Positions 61,497 through 64,000 of a DNA stretch of 64,000 nucleotides are shown here, one piece after another. How positions within the stretch are numbered: position 1 is the stretch's first letter; every line of letters begins with the position of its first letter. The notes under the pieces are model-generated. The model was not told where the DNA came from and did no database searches. It was given only the letters and a program-made list of their open reading frames with translations. Source of the stretch: Microcella alkalica (GTDB lineage: Bacteria; Actinomycetota; Actinomycetes; Actinomycetales; Microbacteriaceae); contig NZ_JACGWX010000003.1 of NCBI RefSeq assembly GCF_014137945.1, positions 248,001 through 312,000 of the forward strand, read 5' to 3'. The translations under genes and the position numbers were made by a program.

Positions 61497-62411
61497 TCAG
61501 AGCCCCGCGACGCGCTCCGCCGTCTCGACGACGTTGGCGAGCAGCAGCGCGCGCGTCATCGGCCCGACCCCACCGGGGTTCGGCGAGACCCACGCGGCCA
61601 CCGAGCGCACGTCGTCGGCGACGTCTCCCGCGATGCGCGACTGCCCCGTATCCGGGTCGGTCACGCGCGAGACGCCCACGTCGAGGACGATCGCGCCCGG
61701 CTTGACGTCGGCGGCCGACACGATTCCGGGCACGCCGGCAGCGGCCACGATGACGTCGGCCCGGCGCAGGTGCGCGGCGAGATCGCGCGTGCCGGTGTGC
61801 GTGAGAGTGACGGTCGCGTTGTTCTCGCGCCGCGTGAGGAGCGCGCCGATCGCGCGGCCGACGGTGACGCCGCGGCCGACGACCACGACATCCGCGCCCG
61901 CCCACGACAGCCCGTGGCGCTCGACGAGCTCGATGACGCCGCGGGGCGTGCACGGCAGGGGCGTGTCGATCGCGCGGTCGACGCGCAGCACGAGACGGCC
62001 GAGGTTCGTCGGGTGGAGGCCGTCGGCGTCCTTCTCCGGCGCCACGCGCTCGAGGATCGCGTCGGTGTCGATGTGCTTTGGCAGCGGCAGCTGCACGATG
62101 AAGCCCGTGACGGCCGGGTCGGCGTTGAGCTCGTCGATCACGGCCTCGAGCTCCGCCTGCGTCGTCGACGCGGGCAGGTCTCGGCGGATCGACTCGATTC
62201 CGACCTCGGCGCAGTCCTTGTGCTTGCCCGCGACGTACCAGCGCGAGCCGGGGTCATCGCCTACGAGCACCGTCGCGAGTCCAGGCACGATGCCGCGCTC
62301 GCGCAGGGCGGCGACCCGCGTCGTCAGCTCGGCCTTGATGGCGCGAGCGGTCGAGGTGCCGTCGAGGAGCTGGGCGGATGCGCCGGCGGGCCGGGGATCC
62401 GTCATGCTCAC
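61497..62411 (-). CDS. folD: methylenetetrahydrofolate dehydrogenase/cyclohydrolase
   Basis: This 304-residue bifunctional enzyme interconverts methylene- and formyl-tetrahydrofolate. Diagnostic segments are [71 protein letters not shown], and [14 protein letters not shown]. The GTG at 62411 overlaps the glyA stop (GTGA); ATG 62405 is an alternative start two codons in. It is second in an operon with glyA behind a ZTP riboswitch. Confidence 0.96.
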   Translation of the reverse strand: MSMTDPRPAGASAQLLDGTSTARAIKAELTTRVAALRERGIVPGLATVLVGDDPGSRWYVAGKHKDCAEVGIESIRRDLPASTTQAELEAVIDELNADPAVTGFIVQLPLPKHIDTDAILERVAPEKDADGLHPTNLGRLVLRVDRAIDTPLPCTPRGVIELVERHGLSWAGADVVVVGRGVTVGRAIGALLTRRENNATVTLTHTGTRDLAAHLRRADVIVAAAGVPGIVSAADVKPGAIVLDVGVSRVTDPDTGQSRIAGDVADDVRSVAAWVSPNPGGVGPMTRALLLANVVETAERVAGL

Positions 62412-63682
62412 AGCCCCGGGTAGAGGGGGAACGCGGCCGTGAGCGCGTCGACGCGCCCGCGCAGCGCGGCGACGTCGGGGCTCGGCATGAGCGTGTGCGC
62501 GATGATGTCGGCGACCTCTGCGAACTCGTCCTCGCCGAACCCGCGCGTGGCGAGCGCGGGCGTGCCGATGCGCACGCCGCTCGTGACCATCGGCGGGCGG
62601 GGGTCGAACGGCACGCCGTTGCGGTTGACGGTGATGCCGACCTCGTGGAGGAGGTCCTCCGCCTCCTGGCCGTTGATCGGCGAGGTGCGCAGGTCGACGA
62701 GAGCGAGGTGCACGTCGGTGCCGCCCGTCAGAACGTTCACGCCGGCGTCGATCGCGTCGTCCTGCGTGAGGCGGTCGGCGAGGATGCGCGCGCCGGCGAT
62801 CGTGCGCTCCTGGCGCTCGACGAACTCCGGCAGGGCCGCGAGCTTGAACGCGACGGCCTTCGCGGCGATCACGTGCATGAGCGGGCCGCCCTGCTGGCCG
62901 GGGAAGACGGCGGAGTTGAGCTTCTTGAACAGCGACTCGTCGTTGCTCAGAATGATGCCCGAGCGGGGGCCGGCGAGGGTCTTGTGCACGGTCGAGCTGA
63001 CGACATGGGCGTGCGGTAGCGGTGAGGGGTGCAGGCCGGCAGCGACGAGACCCGCGAAGTGCGCCATGTCGACCCAGAGCTTGGCGCCCACCTCGTCGGC
63101 GATCGCGCGGAAGGCCGCGAAGTCGAGCTGGCGCGAGTACGCCGACCAGCCGGCGATGATGACGGCGGGCTTGACCTCGAGGGCCTTCGCGCGCACGACG
63201 TCCATGTCGACGAGCATCGTCTCGGGGTCGACGCCGTAGCTCGTGGCGTTGTAGACCTTGCCCGAGAAGTTGAGCTTCATGCCGTGCGTCAGGTGACCGC
63301 CGTGGGCGAGCTCGAGGCCGAGGATCGTGTCGCCGGGCTGCGCGAGAGCGTGGAGCACCGCCGCGCTCGCCGAGGCGCCCGAGTGGGGCTGCACGTTCGC
63401 GAACTCGGCGCCGAAGAGCGCCTTCGCCCGCTCGATCGCGAGGTTCTCGGCGATGTCGACGAACTCGCAGCCGCCGTAGTAGCGCTTGCCCGGGTAGCCC
63501 TCGGCGTACTTGTTGGTGAGCACCGACCCCTGCGCCTCGAGGATGGCGCGCGAGACGAAGTTCTCGCTCGCGATCATCTCGAGGGTGTCGCGCTGCCGGC
63601 CGAGCTCCTGCTCGAGGACGGCGGCGATCTCGGGGTCGACGATCGACAGGGGCTCATTGAACGAGCTGGGCAGTGCGGACAC
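62408..63682 (-). CDS. glyA: serine hydroxymethyltransferase
   Basis: This 424-residue PLP enzyme makes glycine and methylene-THF from serine and THF. It has [58 protein letters not shown] and the PLP lysine in [19 protein letters not shown]. The GTG start is preceded by GAGGAG. Together with folD it supplies one-carbon units for purine synthesis, which explains control by the purine intermediate ZTP. Confidence 0.97.
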   Translation of the reverse strand: MSALPSSFNEPLSIVDPEIAAVLEQELGRQRDTLEMIASENFVSRAILEAQGSVLTNKYAEGYPGKRYYGGCEFVDIAENLAIERAKALFGAEFANVQPHSGASASAAVLHALAQPGDTILGLELAHGGHLTHGMKLNFSGKVYNATSYGVDPETMLVDMDVVRAKALEVKPAVIIAGWSAYSRQLDFAAFRAIADEVGAKLWVDMAHFAGLVAAGLHPSPLPHAHVVSSTVHKTLAGPRSGIILSNDESLFKKLNSAVFPGQQGGPLMHVIAAKAVAFKLAALPEFVERQERTIAGARILADRLTQDDAIDAGVNVLTGGTDVHLALVDLRTSPINGQEAEDLLHEVGITVNRNGVPFDPRPPMVTSGVRIGTPALATRGFGEDEFAEVADIIAHTLMPSPDVAALRGRVDALTAAFPLYPGL

Positions 63683-63737
63683 GGAGTGCTCCTCGGTACG
63701 GGCGGAGGCCAGCGGCCCTCGCAGGTCGGCCGGACGA

Positions 63738-63812
63738 GCGGCCCAGGCGGACGGCAGCTCACCGTGTCGGTCGCTCCCTGATGGTTCACCATCTCAACGC
63801 CAGTCGCGACTG
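63738..63812 (-). promoter_or_regulatory. ZTP (pfl) riboswitch upstream of glyA-folD
   Basis: The minus strand contains the two conserved blocks of the pfl/ZTP aptamer. P1 is GTCGC (63810-63806) with GCGAC (63774-63770), enclosing ACTGGCG, the P2 hairpin GATGG/CCATC (63793-63789 and 63784-63780) and AGGGA. After a linker comes CCGCCTGGGC (63750-63741), the P3 binding loop. A -10 TAGACT (63823-63818) would start RNA right at the aptamer. It should raise glyA-folD expression when ZTP signals folate shortage. Confidence 0.92.
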
Positions 63813-63863
63813 CCCTCAGTCTACGGCGGTTTGACGGAGCGCGCGCCCGACAGCGGCAGAGAC

Positions 63864-64000
63864 TCAGCCGTCGCGGTCGGTCGTCGGGATGGGCCCGGTG
63901 AGCGGTGAGCCGAACTCCGGCTCGCGTCGCGCCTCAGCGCGCCGGGCGGCGCGATCGCGGCGCGAGCGGGCGTCGACGACGACGAGCACGAGGATCGCGA
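63864..64000 (-). CDS. C-terminal tail of a membrane protein (runs off the right edge)
   Basis: The last 44 codons are seen, ending in TGA at 63866-63864. The visible tail begins in a hydrophobic helix (AILVLVVVDARSRRD), followed by a basic cytoplasmic segment (RAARRAEARREPEFGSPLTGPIPTTDRDG). It looks like the end of a membrane protein whose last helix is followed by a charged tail. No family can be named. Confidence 0.5.
   Translation of the reverse strand, partial: AILVLVVVDARSRRDRAARRAEARREPEFGSPLTGPIPTTDRDG

Overview
The window is chromosomal DNA of a high-GC actinobacterium, most likely of the family Microbacteriaceae. The support is very strong G/C third-position bias, actinobacterial-only families (DUF2530, DUF3027, DUF3263, DUF4244, the Rv0861c/Rv0862c helicase pair, Rv2578c radical SAM), a 6C small RNA, a CIRCE-controlled groEL without groES, an IdeR-type box and an actinobacterial SOS box. 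It looks like core genome: three tRNA genes, no insertion sequence, prophage or CRISPR, and only one damaged gene. Species assignment is inference.

Layout. 1-4.6 kb: a partial gene, a DUF1801 protein, then an amidase/agmatine deiminase pair divergent from a TetR regulator with a perfect palindrome in between. 4.6-12.2 kb: a polyamine-type ABC importer (ATPase, lipoprotein, two permeases) divergent from a GntR regulator coupled to a soluble Cache-domain protein, then a leucine-dehydrogenase-like enzyme divergent from an Lrp/AsnC regulator. 12.4-18.9 kb: PadR regulator, AarF/UbiB kinase, a frameshifted YCII gene, tRNA-Arg, HNH protein, a possible 38-codon gene fused to a terminator, a secreted NlpC/P60 hydrolase and a DtxR/IdeR regulator. 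19.0-25.4 kb: serC, DUF2530, DUF3027/cold-shock pair and the XPB-like helicase pair. 25.9-34.7 kb: galE, hydrolase, two-component system, WXG100 protein, groEL, DUF3048 lipoprotein, CspA, LytR_C protein and DUF3263.

34.8-40.1 kb: DUF2332, GNAT, msrB, a divergent flavin monooxygenase/FMN reductase pair, a DMT transporter and tRNA-Thr. 40.2-46.3 kb: topA-tmk-holB plus a secreted hydrolase in one overlapping operon. 46.4-49.6 kb: a compact Tad/Flp pilus locus and the 6C RNA. 49.9-56.3 kb: acs, RidA/DUF4177, a class A PBP with PASTA domains, a metallophosphoesterase and tRNA-Pro. 56.5-64.0 kb: tdk with a LuxR response regulator, radical SAM gene with an SOS box, the 5-oxoprolinase genes pxpA and fused pxpBC, glyA-folD behind a ZTP riboswitch, and the tail of a membrane protein.

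Regulation is unusually legible. At least 14 genes have a TANNNT -10 hexamer ending 6-8 nt before the start codon, which predicts leaderless mRNAs. Candidate operators are visible for TetR, GntR, IdeR, HrcA (tandem CIRCE) and LexA, and there are GTNAC-type repeats before the NlpC/P60 gene and between the monooxygenase and its reductase. I found no clearly new multi-gene system. The best candidates for something undescribed are the nested palindromic element at 4466-4557, the 38-codon leader/terminator unit at 16984-17116, the Cache/GntR pair facing the ABC importer, and the GTNAC array at 38233-38305.
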